64,000 nt of DNA from Acidiferrobacteraceae bacterium (GCA_002721105.1 PBJL01000031.1:78086-142085); one strand, 5' to 3'; shown: positions 49,358 to 59,244, counted from the stretch's first letter. Notes: generated from the letters alone by a model not told the origin. Translations and numbers: made by a program.

Positions 49358-49800
49358 GTTATCTCTCTATGGGTAAAGAGTACGTCTGCGTAGCATACAA
49401 GATCTCCATCTACGGTTATTTCCCCCGAGCATCTCCACATCCGTTTAACATATTTCCCAAATTCAATCTGGATGACTAATTGATCGCCTGGTTCCACGGG
49501 TCGTTTAAATCGCGCCTTATCAATCCCGGCAAATAGATACGAGTGTTTCTGACTTGCTTCAGCGTCAATCATAATACTCGCTAGTATTGCTGATGCTTGA
49601 GCAATGCATTCCAACATTAGTACCCCAGGAAAAACAGGTTGGTGCGGAAAATGACCGGGGAAAAACGCCTCGTTTATGGTCACATTCTTTATCGCCGTAA
49701 GAGCTTTTCCATGATCTAGTTTTATGACTCTATCAATCATTAGAAATGGATATCGGTGAGGCAGGATTTTTTGTATCTTATGAATGTCAATTACGGTCAT
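49354..49800 (-). CDS. fabZ: 3-Hydroxyacyl-ACP dehydratase FabZ
   Basis: Dehydrates 3-hydroxyacyl-ACP in fatty acid elongation and so competes with LpxA for the same acyl-ACP. The 148 residues contain the hot-dog motif L-P-H-R-Y-P-F-L-M-I-D-R and the catalytic His in G-H-F-P-x-x-P-V-F-P-G-V. It is fused by a four-base overlap to lpxA. Upstream, only 53 nt separate it from skp, where lpxD would normally lie. Confidence 0.97.
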   Translation of the reverse strand: MTVIDIHKIQKILPHRYPFLMIDRVIKLDHGKALTAIKNVTINEAFFPGHFPHQPVFPGVLMLECIAQASAILASIMIDAEASQKHSYLFAGIDKARFKRPVEPGDQLVIQIEFGKYVKRMWRCSGEITVDGDLVCYADVLFTHREIT

Positions 49801-49853
49801 AATTAGTAAACCTAATTTTCATAGAATTGCTTTGAAATGAAGAACTGTCTCGA

Positions 49854-50366
49854 TTAAAGATTTTCTAATTCTTCTAAAATTCTTTCAGTTAAATTAATAC
49901 GAGGGCTAATATAAACTACTCCGGTTTCTAGGATTAAATCATATTCTTCGTCTTTTGCAATCGAAACTACAACCTCCCTGATAATATCTTGTATTCGTGC
50001 TAATTCTTCGTTCCTCCGTAAATTGTAGTCTTCTTGTGCCTCTTCCTGAGTTCTCTGTAAACGTCTCTGAAGCGCTTCAATCTCCCGTTTTGCGTTCTTT
50101 AATTCGGACTCCGTCCAAATTAAAGCATTCTTTTCAATTTCTAACTGAGTGTTTCGAATTCGCTCCTGTAATTCAAGAATTTCATCATTTCGAGGTCGAA
50201 ATTCAAGCTCCAACTGATTAAGTGCCGCTTGAGACTGTGGAGCATTTTGTATCAATGCGACAGGATCTACAAATCCTATCTTTATATCAGCGTATGAAAA
50301 TGTAGGCCAGAGAAAGGATGCTCCAGCTACGCATAAAAGTATTACTAAACGAGTTAGTCTATGCAT
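49854..50366 (-). CDS. skp: Periplasmic chaperone Skp/OmpH
   Basis: Trimeric holdase that keeps unfolded outer-membrane proteins soluble on their way to BAM. The 170-residue precursor has a signal peptide (L-V-I-L-L-C-V-A-G-A-S-F-L, cleavage probably after S-Y-A near 26), a start strand D-I-K-I-G-F-V-D and a long charged coiled coil from about 50 to 140. Ribosome-binding site GAGGAA stands six bases before the ATG. It follows bamA by 58 nt, the usual order. Confidence 0.93.
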   Translation of the reverse strand: MHRLTRLVILLCVAGASFLWPTFSYADIKIGFVDPVALIQNAPQSQAALNQLELEFRPRNDEILELQERIRNTQLEIEKNALIWTESELKNAKREIEALQRRLQRTQEEAQEDYNLRRNEELARIQDIIREVVVSIAKDEEYDLILETGVVYISPRINLTERILEELENL

Positions 50367-50424
50367 TTACAATTCCTCATCTATTATCAAAAGGCTTGAG
50401 TAATTTACTCAGCCATAGTGGTGA

Positions 50425-52716
50425 CTACTGAAACATTGTTCCAAAAGATATTTGAAATCTTCTAGTTCGGCTGCCGGTATCCGGATTAATCGGTACTCCA
50501 TAACTTATTGCTAGAGGGCCTATGGCAGTAAACCAATTAAATGACACGCCGGTTGTAAAATTGAGCGCCGACAATGTAAATGAATGTTCGGTGCCATACA
50601 CTTCTCCAGCATCAACAAATATGCTTAGTCGCGTATCTTCGCCATTTCTGAGACCAGGAACTGGAAAGTAGAGATTCGCATTAGCTAAGAAACGGCGGTC
50701 ACCCCCTAATGGTTTAGCATTTGATAAGGCCTGTGACCTTGGTCCTAATGATCTAGATTTATATCCTCTAACCGAAGACGCTCCACCCGCGAAAAAATTT
50801 CGATAGAAAGGTAAAGACTCAGTATCTCCATAACCTCCGCCGTAACCAAGTCCTCCATAAAGTCCCAAAACTAAATTATCTGACAAAGATCCATACCACG
50901 TACTATTAAGAGTAACCTTGAAATATTCAATAGCGCTACCGGGTGCCGACAATTCAGAGGAAATCGAAGTCAGATGGCCTTTTTCTGGAAACCGAATTCG
51001 ATCCCGAGTATCTTGCGAAAAACTGGTTTTAAATAAGACGTTTTCGCTTTTTGAATTTGTATTAATAAAGGAATTATACTCTAGTGGAGTATCAGCAAGG
51101 CTCACCAGTTCAATAGATTCATACTCTCCACTCAGATCTAAAGCGTTGTATTCGCTCGTTGGTATACTAAAACGTATTCCCATTCCCTTTGAATTTGCAA
51201 TGTATCCGGCCGAAGAACCGGCACTAGCATCCACATTTTTTTGTTTGGCAAATATACTTCGACTGATCCCGTTGTCCGTAAAATATGGATTGACATACTC
51301 AATTTCATAGACTTGCTTAACTTGAGATTGATCCAATCTAGCTTCTAGTTGACGTCCTGACCCGAAAAGATTCTTTCTACTGATTTCAGCCTGAACAAAA
51401 CCCCTCTCATCTTCCGAATAACCGATTCCAAAAGTAAGATTTCCTGTTTTTCTCTCAACTACACCAAATTCCAAATCAACTTCATCAACTGAATCAGGCA
51501 CAGGCTTTACATCAATGCTAATCTCATCAAAGTAACCGAGACGTTGAATCCTTTGTTGACTTCGGCTAATATTTTTTCTGGAGTAAAGAGTTCCCTCCAT
51601 TTGTCGCATCTCTCTTCTAATTACGACATCTTGCGTAGTTGCATTTCCTGTTATATCTATGCGACGGACATACGTTTTGAGGCCTGAATCTATGCTGAGC
51701 GCAAAACTAACAATATTTTTTTGCCTATCAATACTTGGTATTGGGTTAACAATAGCAAATGCATAACCTAGGTTAGCTAACTCTGCTTCTATAGCGCTTT
51801 TAGTAGAAATAACTGCGCTTCTAGAAAACTTTTCACCTTCCTTTATCTGGACAAAACTCATCACCTTATCATCTGTCAATACATCTACACGATCTACTGC
51901 GACAGATCCAAAATGGTAACTTGCCCCCTCAAAAATCGTAAACGTTATAACAACATCTTTTTTGTCGTCACTCATTTCTACTGATTTTGATTGTATGGCA
52001 AACTCTAAATAGCCTTGATCTTGATAGAAATTATTAAGGCTATCAACTTCCATAGCTAATTTTTCTTCGGTATATTTATTTTTCCCTAATAGGATATTGG
52101 TAAAAACATTTCCGGAAAAAGTGGATAACCTCCGCAACACTTTAGTGTCGTAAGCCTTATTACCTATAAAATTTAATTCTTTAACTCGCGCTTGAGAGCC
52201 CTCCCTTATTTCAATATTAAGATCCACTGAATTGTCTGGCCTTGGCGTTGTTGCAGCAACAACCACAACCGCAAATCTCCCTGTGTCATAATATGATTGC
52301 TTTATTTCGTCGATTACATTTTTCAGAGATGCCTCTCTAAAAAGTTTGCCTTCAACGATATCCGCATGTTTTAACGTTCCTCTTAAAGATTCATCATTTA
52401 GATTTCGATTACCAAGAATTTCAATTTTTCTTATAGCAGGTTGTTCGGTTAAATGAATTTCCAGGATGTTATCTTCGTTTGTTAAGATAACATCCTTGAA
52501 AAAACCTGATTTAAATAAAATTTTTATAAGTTTTTGGGACTGATCCTCGTTGAACTGATCCCCAATGCCTAATGGCATGTAGTTGAACACCGTTTCTAAT
52601 GGAATTCGGGAGAGTCCACTTACTCGAATATCTTTGATTACAAAATCATTCCATGCAAAAACAGGCGTGCTACTTAGCAAGAGAATACAGGCTAAAAATA
52701 ATTTTTTTAATTTCAC
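50425..52716 (-). CDS. bamA: Outer membrane assembly factor BamA
   Basis: Core of the BAM machine that folds beta-barrels into the outer membrane. The 763-residue precursor has a signal peptide ending near V-F-A (20), five POTRA domains (about 23-420) and a 16-strand Omp85 barrel with the V-R-G-Y lid-lock motif (S-S-V-R-G-Y-K-S-R-S-L-G-P). The last residues are R-R-F-Q-I-S-F-G-T-M-F-Q: a normal beta-signal but with Gln after the usual terminal aromatic. The start is GTG immediately after the rseP stop (TAAGTG). Confidence 0.97.
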   Translation of the reverse strand: MKLKKLFLACILLLSSTPVFAWNDFVIKDIRVSGLSRIPLETVFNYMPLGIGDQFNEDQSQKLIKILFKSGFFKDVILTNEDNILEIHLTEQPAIRKIEILGNRNLNDESLRGTLKHADIVEGKLFREASLKNVIDEIKQSYYDTGRFAVVVVAATTPRPDNSVDLNIEIREGSQARVKELNFIGNKAYDTKVLRRLSTFSGNVFTNILLGKNKYTEEKLAMEVDSLNNFYQDQGYLEFAIQSKSVEMSDDKKDVVITFTIFEGASYHFGSVAVDRVDVLTDDKVMSFVQIKEGEKFSRSAVISTKSAIEAELANLGYAFAIVNPIPSIDRQKNIVSFALSIDSGLKTYVRRIDITGNATTQDVVIRREMRQMEGTLYSRKNISRSQQRIQRLGYFDEISIDVKPVPDSVDEVDLEFGVVERKTGNLTFGIGYSEDERGFVQAEISRKNLFGSGRQLEARLDQSQVKQVYEIEYVNPYFTDNGISRSIFAKQKNVDASAGSSAGYIANSKGMGIRFSIPTSEYNALDLSGEYESIELVSLADTPLEYNSFINTNSKSENVLFKTSFSQDTRDRIRFPEKGHLTSISSELSAPGSAIEYFKVTLNSTWYGSLSDNLVLGLYGGLGYGGGYGDTESLPFYRNFFAGGASSVRGYKSRSLGPRSQALSNAKPLGGDRRFLANANLYFPVPGLRNGEDTRLSIFVDAGEVYGTEHSFTLSALNFTTGVSFNWFTAIGPLAISYGVPINPDTGSRTRRFQISFGTMFQ

Positions 52717-54090
52717 TTATCCAGTCCCGATTAGTCCGTACACAATATTAGAAAAGTCATTATAAAGCGCTATAGACATTAACACACCTAGCGCCCCTAT
52801 TCCCAGGAGTTGCCCAATTTGCATAGCTTCAGCAGAGATTGGTTGTCCTCGAATTGCTTCCAATATCAAATATAAGAGATGCCCACCATCAAGAATGGGT
52901 ATAGGTAACAAATTAAGCACCCCTATACTGATACTGACCACCGCTAGGAACAGAAGATACGACACCATACTGATTTGCATAGATTGCCCCGCTACTCGTG
53001 CAATAGTAACTGGACCGCCGATTGTTTTTGGCGATATTTTTAGCTTCACCATTTCAACAAGCGCTATTACTGTAACACTTGCAAGCAGCCAAGTATTTTC
53101 CATGCTTCTCTCTAGTGCATTTAAATAATTTAGTCTTAGCATTGCTGCAGACATATTGGATGTATCCCTAGCGATACCTAAACGCCCAACTGCGCCCGTT
53201 TCTGACTGATATAGTTCAGGTGTTGCTCTTAATATTAGAATTTCATTATTACGGTTTAACTGAATTTCGATCTCTCTATTTGGCTTCTGTGAAACTATAT
53301 CCACCAAATCAGTCCAGTTATTTATATAAACTTGATTTATTTTAGTGATAATGTCACCTGATTTGATCCCGGCTTGATCAGCCGGAGATTTATTTAAAAC
53401 ACTAGCTACGAGTGGTTCGGATTCAGGGAACAATGGCAATAGCCCGAATTTACGACTCATAATATTTAATTCTAAACCAGTACTTGTGTGATTCCTAAAT
53501 ACAATTTCGATATCATCTTTTTTTCCAGTAGATTTCATAATTGTGACTACAACTGAGTCACCTGATAGAGATTTTTTTAGTAATTGTAAATCGTACTCAT
53601 TCCATGTTTGAATCTTCCGTCCATCAAACTCAAGAAGTCGATCTCCAATTTCAAATCCCATCTTTTCCCCAAGCTCGCCAGGCTCAACATGACCAATAAC
53701 TGTAGAATACCCCGGAACACCAATAATTAACGTAACCCATAAGAAAATTATTGCTAAACAAAAATTAGCTATGGGTCCAGCTAGCACGATCAAACTCCTT
53801 GCTAAAAGGCTTTTAGTAACGAAAGATCTTTTCCTATCTTTTTCAGATGTTTCCAAGTCATTAGTGTCCAACATACGCACGTAGCCGCCGAGTGGGATTA
53901 GGCTTAGAACAAATTCAGTGCGATCCGAACCAAATGTTCGGCGCCATACTGGTTTGCCAATACCTAAAGAAAATCTTAACACTTTAACATCAAACAATCG
54001 TGCCATTGTGTAATGACCGAGCTCGTGAAAAGTAATTAAAACACCTATCGCTATGACAAAACCAAAAATGCTATACAAAAAATTAGACAT
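52717..54090 (-). CDS. rseP: Site-2 protease RseP
   Basis: Inner-membrane zinc protease that in E. coli cuts RseA to release sigma-E and clears signal-peptide remnants. From ATG 54090 it has 457 residues; the in-frame TTG at 54096 would add two. The first membrane helix carries H-E-L-G-H, two PDZ domains follow (about 110-270), and the C-terminal N-L-L-P-I-P-I-L-D-G-G-H supplies the third metal ligand. Its neighbours dxr and bamA are as in E. coli. Confidence 0.96.
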   Translation of the reverse strand: MSNFLYSIFGFVIAIGVLITFHELGHYTMARLFDVKVLRFSLGIGKPVWRRTFGSDRTEFVLSLIPLGGYVRMLDTNDLETSEKDRKRSFVTKSLLARSLIVLAGPIANFCLAIIFLWVTLIIGVPGYSTVIGHVEPGELGEKMGFEIGDRLLEFDGRKIQTWNEYDLQLLKKSLSGDSVVVTIMKSTGKKDDIEIVFRNHTSTGLELNIMSRKFGLLPLFPESEPLVASVLNKSPADQAGIKSGDIITKINQVYINNWTDLVDIVSQKPNREIEIQLNRNNEILILRATPELYQSETGAVGRLGIARDTSNMSAAMLRLNYLNALERSMENTWLLASVTVIALVEMVKLKISPKTIGGPVTIARVAGQSMQISMVSYLLFLAVVSISIGVLNLLPIPILDGGHLLYLILEAIRGQPISAEAMQIGQLLGIGALGVLMSIALYNDFSNIVYGLIGTG

Positions 54091-54104
54091 ACGCAATTAT
54101 TTCT

Positions 54105-55319
54105 CTAACTATATTTCGTTAACTCTTTTATACACTCAGTGGCAGCTAGGCGAGCTTGCTTATCAGTGTGAAGGACGCTCTCCAATCCACTTTCAAAATC
54201 AATTGTTAAATGACTTAATACCTTTTCAATTACCATCCAAATATGTGTGAAGCCAATTATTCGGTTACAAAATGCCTCGACAGCTATTTCGTTAGCAGCA
54301 TTCAATATAACAGGTGCCGACCCACCTAACTCGGCAGCCTGTCTTGCTAATTTCAAACAGGGAAATCGGCTTTCATCAGGTGACAAGAAGTCTAGTCCTC
54401 CCAAATCTTGTATATTAATGTTAGGAGCACCCGATGCAATCCTATTTGGGTAACCAAGTGCATTAGCAATTGGTATCCGCATATCCGGATTTGCTATCTG
54501 TGCTAAAAAGGAACCATCTTTGTATTCAACTAACGAATGGACAATACTCTGAGGGTGCACAACAACTTCTACCAAGTTAGGCTCGATATTAAGTAAAACA
54601 CAGGCCTCAATTAATTCAAGACCTTTATTCATCATTGTGGCTGAATCAACAGAAATCTTACGTCCCATCTTCCATTTGGGATGTGCTACAGCCTTTTCAA
54701 GAGTGACATTCTTTAATTCCTCTGATGATAAATTAAGAAATGGTCCACCAGAAGCAGTTAGCACTACTTTGGTGACACCATAATCAGTCGCAGTAACGCG
54801 TTTTCCATATTCAACGGGGCTAAACAACTTTTTCTGCAATATACTTGGCAAGCACTGAAAGATTGCATTATGTTCACTATCTAAAGGCAAAATAGTAGCT
54901 TGGCTCAACGCCGCTTCTCGCATTATCTCACTACCCATCATAACCAACGGCTCTTTATTAGCTATTAAAACTCTTTTGCCGGCTCTTACTGCCTGCAAAG
55001 TAGGCTCTAACCCAGCTCCACCTACTATTCCAACTACGACAATTGCTGCTTCCGGCATTCTTGCTAATGAATTTAAACCCGTACGCCCTTCAAAAATATC
55101 GACTTTTTTATTTTGCAATTTTGCTCTAATGTCTGCTCCATAATTTTCTCCTACTGCCACAACATGCGGTTCACTTTCGTGAGTGATTTTTGCTAATTTA
55201 TTAGTGTTAGAATTTGCAGACAACCCCCAGATCTTGAAACTCTCTGGATGATGTCTCACTACGTCCAGAGCGCTATCACCTATCGAGCCAGTTGCACCTA
55301 AGATTGTCAAATAGTCCAC
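54105..55319 (-). CDS. dxr: 1-Deoxyxylulose-5-phosphate reductoisomerase
   Basis: Second enzyme of the non-mevalonate isoprenoid pathway, making methylerythritol 4-phosphate with NADPH. The 404 residues begin with the nucleotide-binding L-G-A-T-G-S-I-G and contain A-N-K-E-P-L-V, P-L-D-S-E-H-N-A and the flexible loop with M-G-R-K-I-S-V-D-S-A-T-M-M-N-K. The start is GTG. It lies between cdsA and rseP. The next enzymes, ispD and ispF, are not in the window. Confidence 0.97.
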   Translation of the reverse strand: MDYLTILGATGSIGDSALDVVRHHPESFKIWGLSANSNTNKLAKITHESEPHVVAVGENYGADIRAKLQNKKVDIFEGRTGLNSLARMPEAAIVVVGIVGGAGLEPTLQAVRAGKRVLIANKEPLVMMGSEIMREAALSQATILPLDSEHNAIFQCLPSILQKKLFSPVEYGKRVTATDYGVTKVVLTASGGPFLNLSSEELKNVTLEKAVAHPKWKMGRKISVDSATMMNKGLELIEACVLLNIEPNLVEVVVHPQSIVHSLVEYKDGSFLAQIANPDMRIPIANALGYPNRIASGAPNINIQDLGGLDFLSPDESRFPCLKLARQAAELGGSAPVILNAANEIAVEAFCNRIIGFTHIWMVIEKVLSHLTIDFESGLESVLHTDKQARLAATECIKELTKYS

Positions 55320-55348
55320 AAATTTTTCTCGCTATACATTTTCTGATC

Positions 55349-56170
55349 TTATTGCAAAATAAATAATAATCCACCAACAAAAATTGGGAATGACGCTACG
55401 CTACTATCTATTCTATCTAAAACGCCTCCATGACCTGGTAACATTTTTCCACTATCTTTGACACCGGCGCCCCGTTTGAAGGCACTTTCAGTTAAATCAC
55501 CAATAACTGAGAAAACAGCAGTCAAAAAACATAACGCTAGCCAGTAATAGAAAGGGATATCAATGACTCCTCCAGAAGCAAAAAAAACAAAAACCGATAC
55601 GAATAGCGCTCCGATGAGACCACCTAGAAAACCTTCAATTGTCTTTGATGGGCTTATTGACGATGCTAGAGTTCTTTTTCCAATTTTCTTACCGATAAAG
55701 TATGCACATGTATCACCGGCCCAAATTAAAATTAAGCAAGAAATAGTATACCAATGTCCATCAGGTGAAATATTATTTACCGCACATACCGCTACACCTG
55801 CTGGCACCAGCACAAGCACACCTTTCCAACTTTGTGCCCGCCATCTTTTTATAGAATTAGAATTTGCAGAAACAATCAGATGAATTAGGCACCATAGCCA
55901 CCACACCACGCTTGTGGCGAGAATCCATGGTATAACTACTGTTATGCTTGAAAGTAGTGGTATTCCAACTGCTATCAAGACGATGAACAGTGAATCATGA
56001 AAAATTTCAACACTTGCATTACGTAATCGGCACCATTCCCACCCACCTAGCGCCGCAAAAAGACCAAGTACTATGGAAAAGGTAAAAGGGTCACAAAATA
56101 CTACCAATAAAACAATTGCGGCTGCCAGAATCAGCCCTGTTGAAATTCTCCTTGATAATTTAGCTCTCAC
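55349..56170 (-). CDS. cdsA: Phosphatidate cytidylyltransferase
   Basis: Integral membrane enzyme making CDP-diacylglycerol from phosphatidate and CTP. The 273 residues have about seven or eight hydrophobic segments and the C-terminal signature S-x-x-K-R-G-A-G-V-K-D-S-G (here S-A-F-K-R-G-A-G-V-K-D-S-G) followed by P-G-H-G-G-V-L-D-R-I-D-S. The start is GTG at 56170. A 129-nt spacer without recognised features separates it from uppS upstream. Confidence 0.95.
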   Translation of the reverse strand: MRAKLSRRISTGLILAAAIVLLVVFCDPFTFSIVLGLFAALGGWEWCRLRNASVEIFHDSLFIVLIAVGIPLLSSITVVIPWILATSVVWWLWCLIHLIVSANSNSIKRWRAQSWKGVLVLVPAGVAVCAVNNISPDGHWYTISCLILIWAGDTCAYFIGKKIGKRTLASSISPSKTIEGFLGGLIGALFVSVFVFFASGGVIDIPFYYWLALCFLTAVFSVIGDLTESAFKRGAGVKDSGKMLPGHGGVLDRIDSSVASFPIFVGGLLFILQ

Positions 56171-56299
56171 AGCTTATCTAATAATGTCTTATCAATAAAC
56201 ATTGTTATGTTAGTTCGTGACATTAATTTTACCGTTTTTTATCAATCTAGATTCTAAGGTAATGTCTGTCGCTACTCCGATCCTGCATATTCATCTTTT

Positions 56300-57016
56300 T
56301 TACACTTTTCCAAATCGGCGTCGTCTGTTTTGATAAGATAACAAAGCTTCCTTAAAGCTTTCATGATCAAAATCCGGCCACAATATTTCAGTGAAATATA
56401 GCTCTGAATATGCAGCCTCCCATAAAAGAAAGTTACTTAACCTAATCTCTCCCCCCGTCCGTATAAATAAATCCGGATCTGGGATATCTGAAGTACTAAG
56501 ATATCTCGCAAAAGATTTCTCAGATAACTCCTCGATAGCAAAATCATCACTATCAACCGCGTGCTGCGCGATAATTTTACAGGCTCTTACAAGATCCCAT
56601 CTCCCTCCATAATTAATAGCTATAGTTAAGATTAATTTGTTATTATCTTTAGTCAGTATTTTGATTTTATCAATAGCTTTATAAATGCGGCTCCCAAAAG
56701 GCAATAAATCACCAACCACATTGAGTTTAATGCCGTTCTCGTGTAACTCGGCCGCTTCAGCTTCTAGTGTTGTGACTAACAGGTCAATTAGTAGCTTTAT
56801 CTCTTCCTTGGGTCTATTCCAATTTTCACTACTAAATGCATATAATGTTAGGTAGGGTATGTTGTAACTTCCACAAACATCAATAACATTCCGAACTGAT
56901 TCAACACCTTTTCGATGTCCGAATATTCTGGGTTGCCCCTGACTTTGAGCCCAACGACCATTGCCGTCCATAACGATGGCAACATGCACCGGAGCCGCGG
57001 GGGGTTGGTTGGACAC
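56300..57016 (-). CDS. uppS: Undecaprenyl diphosphate synthase
   Basis: cis-Prenyltransferase producing the C55 lipid carrier for peptidoglycan and LPS sugars. The signature I-V-M-D-G-N-G-R-W-A lies near the start and F-S-S-E-N-W-N-R-P in the middle; the C-terminal R-T-G-G-E-I-R-L-S-N-F and E-L-Y-F-T-x-x-x-W-P-D-F complete the active site. I choose GTG 57016 with GAGG five to six bases upstream, giving 238 residues; an in-frame TTG at 57031 would add five. Confidence 0.95.
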   Translation of the reverse strand: MSNQPPAAPVHVAIVMDGNGRWAQSQGQPRIFGHRKGVESVRNVIDVCGSYNIPYLTLYAFSSENWNRPKEEIKLLIDLLVTTLEAEAAELHENGIKLNVVGDLLPFGSRIYKAIDKIKILTKDNNKLILTIAINYGGRWDLVRACKIIAQHAVDSDDFAIEELSEKSFARYLSTSDIPDPDLFIRTGGEIRLSNFLLWEAAYSELYFTEILWPDFDHESFKEALLSYQNRRRRFGKV

Positions 57017-57060
57017 GTCTACCTCACTCAACTAAGCGATAATTAAGACAGTAAAAGATA

Positions 57061-57618
57061 TTAAACTTCTAGAACTTCTGCCTCTTTCTGTGCGATTAGA
57101 GCCTCGATGATTTTTATCTGTTCATCTGTGAGCTGTTGTAGGCGTTCCTCAGCTAACTTCTCCTCGTCACTAGAGATCATTTTTTCTTTTAACATTTCCC
57201 GATTTCGGTGGTTTCCATCACGGCGAATATTTCTAATCGCAATCTTTCCATTTTCACCTTCTTGTCGGACAATCTTTGTCATTTCAAGCCGTCGTTCTTC
57301 GGTTAATGGCGGTAAAGGTATTCGAATAACATTGCCGGCTGTCATCGGATTTAAACCTAGTTGTGATTCCAGTATTGCTTTTTCGATAACTGAAATCATA
57401 TCCTTGTCCCACGGCTCTACGCTAAGAGTGCGTGAGTCGACCACTCCTATAGTAGCTGCCTGCCCAACAGGAACCGTTGTTCCATAATAATCTACGCTGA
57501 CATGATCGAGTAAATCGGGTGTTGCGCGTCCTGTTCTAATCTTAGCAAGATCTTGCTTTAAAACTTCAATGCTTTTTGTCATTCGGACTCTAGAATCGTT
57601 ATATATTTCCTTAGTCAT
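57061..57618 (-). CDS. frr: Ribosome recycling factor
   Basis: Releases ribosomes from mRNA after termination together with EF-G. The 185 residues have the three-helix-bundle pattern, with K-I-R-T-G-R-A-T-P-D-L-L-D near 28-40, V-D-Y-Y-G-T and I-P-L-P-P-L-T-E-E-R-R, and I-R-N-I-R-R-D-G-N-H later. Its ATG overlaps the pyrH stop (ATGA). Order rpsB-tsf-pyrH-frr is conserved across bacteria. Confidence 0.98.
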   Translation of the reverse strand: MTKEIYNDSRVRMTKSIEVLKQDLAKIRTGRATPDLLDHVSVDYYGTTVPVGQAATIGVVDSRTLSVEPWDKDMISVIEKAILESQLGLNPMTAGNVIRIPLPPLTEERRLEMTKIVRQEGENGKIAIRNIRRDGNHRNREMLKEKMISSDEEKLAEERLQQLTDEQIKIIEALIAQKEAEVLEV

Positions 57619-58343
57619 CTATTAACTCCAAAAGTTTGGTGCACCAGAGTACCTACATCGTTTCCTAAAAATGCTTCTTTTAGGTTGCCCGGGGTAAAAA
57701 CGTTGAGCACCCGGATTGATAAACCATTGGATTTGCATAGTGTAAATGCGGTAGCATCCATTACTGCTAAGTTTTTTTTGAGCGCAGTATCATAGTCGAT
57801 AGTATCAAATTTGATAGCTCCTGCATTATCTTCAGGATCGCAATCAAAAACTCCTTCTACTTTGGTTGCTTTGACCACCAAGCTAGCGTCTAATTCAAGC
57901 GCTCGTAACACCGCTGTGGTATCTGTCGTGAAAAATGGATTTCCTGTACCGCCCGCAAGAATTACAACGCTATCAGCATCAAGATATTCTTTAGCTAGTT
58001 TTTTGCTGTAACCCTCGACTATAGTTCCAACTGGGATTGCTGATAATAACTTCGCGCGCACATTTTTTCGTTCCATCCATTGTTGCAAAATTATGCCATT
58101 CATAACTGTTGCTAACATTCCTACATAGTCAGCCTCAACACGATTTATAAGATCGGACTCTCGGGTTATGCCCCGATAGAAATTGCCACCCCCTACAACC
58201 ACTGCTATTCTGGGGTTTATATCCCGAGCTAAAAGCAACTCTTGTCCGATGCAATTGAGAACCTCTCCATCTACTCCAGAACTCGACCCGCCAAATGCCT
58301 CTCCGCTGAGTTTTACTAAAATTGGATGACTGGAGTGAGTCAC
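57615..58343 (-). CDS. pyrH: Uridylate kinase
   Basis: Phosphorylates UMP to UDP; hexameric and controlled by GTP and UTP in proteobacteria. Motifs: L-V-K-L-S-G-E-A-F-G-G, V-V-V-G-G-G-N-F-Y-R-G and F-F-T-T-D-T-T-A-V-L-R-A. I choose GTG 58343, preceded by GGAG six bases upstream, for 242 residues; the frame continues to TTG 58355. It sits 16 nt after tsf and overlaps frr by four bases. Confidence 0.96.
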   Translation of the reverse strand: MTHSSHPILVKLSGEAFGGSSSGVDGEVLNCIGQELLLARDINPRIAVVVGGGNFYRGITRESDLINRVEADYVGMLATVMNGIILQQWMERKNVRAKLLSAIPVGTIVEGYSKKLAKEYLDADSVVILAGGTGNPFFTTDTTAVLRALELDASLVVKATKVEGVFDCDPEDNAGAIKFDTIDYDTALKKNLAVMDATAFTLCKSNGLSIRVLNVFTPGNLKEAFLGNDVGTLVHQTFGVNR

Positions 58344-58359
58344 GCCATACTCCAAACTA

Positions 58360-59244
58360 TTAATTAATACCCTTAGCCTGAGCTAATACTTCCTCTACAA
58401 AATCATCGTTCCTCTTTTCAAGTCCTTCCCCTAGCTCATAACGATAAAATTTTTCAACTTTTGCGTTACTTGAATCAAGAAGCACTTCTACGGTAACTTC
58501 CGTATCTTTTACAAATTCTTGGCCTAAAAGCGTGCTTTCTTTAAGATATTTTTTCAATTTTCCTTCAACAATCTTTTCAATAACGGCCTTTGGTTTACCA
58601 GCATCTTGAGCCTGAGAAATATAAATCTTTTTTTCATCTTCGAGTACTTTTTCGGATATCCCAGACTCGTCTATAGAAATTGGATTACTCGCAGCGATAT
58701 GCATTGCAATATCCCTCCCCAACTCTTCGTTACCGCCAACTATTGAAACGATGACACCAATTCTTTGCCCATGTAAATAACCGTACACTAAACCATCTTG
58801 TGAAGATAACTTTTCGAAACGCCGCACAGAAATATTTTCTCCGATGCGATTAATTAGAGCTTTTCTTGCGTCCTCGATCGGCTCATTATTACCCAATTTA
58901 CTTTCAAGTAGCACAGATAAATTGTCTGGTTCTTTTTCTATTATATTTTGGACTACATCTTCCGAAAATTTGCCAAAGGAATCATCTCTTGCTACAAAAT
59001 CTGTTTCGCAATTAACCTCTACCAAGGCGGCACGCTTGCTATTGGGTGATATCTGAAGCGTCACTATTCCATCTGCCGCAATTCTTCCCGCTTTTTTCTC
59101 AGCACTAGCAGCACCTTTTTCCCTCAATAGCTGAGCTGCTTTCTCTAAGTCTGCATCGGTTTCCACGAGTGCGTTCTTGCACTCCATCATTCCAGCTCCA
59201 GTTCTCTGTCTGAGTATTTTTACCATCTCTGCTGTTACGGCCAT
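58360..59244 (-). CDS. tsf: Elongation factor Ts
   Basis: Nucleotide exchange factor for EF-Tu. The 294 residues start with a UBA-like domain (V-K-I-L-R-Q-R-T-G-A-G-M-M-E-C-K) and contain V-E-V-N-C-E-T-D-F-V-A-R-D and the core repeats. Length is near E. coli Ts (283). It follows rpsB across 87 nt, in which an inverted repeat lies right at the rpsB stop. Confidence 0.98.
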   Translation of the reverse strand: MAVTAEMVKILRQRTGAGMMECKNALVETDADLEKAAQLLREKGAASAEKKAGRIAADGIVTLQISPNSKRAALVEVNCETDFVARDDSFGKFSEDVVQNIIEKEPDNLSVLLESKLGNNEPIEDARKALINRIGENISVRRFEKLSSQDGLVYGYLHGQRIGVIVSIVGGNEELGRDIAMHIAASNPISIDESGISEKVLEDEKKIYISQAQDAGKPKAVIEKIVEGKLKKYLKESTLLGQEFVKDTEVTVEVLLDSSNAKVEKFYRYELGEGLEKRNDDFVEEVLAQAKGIN

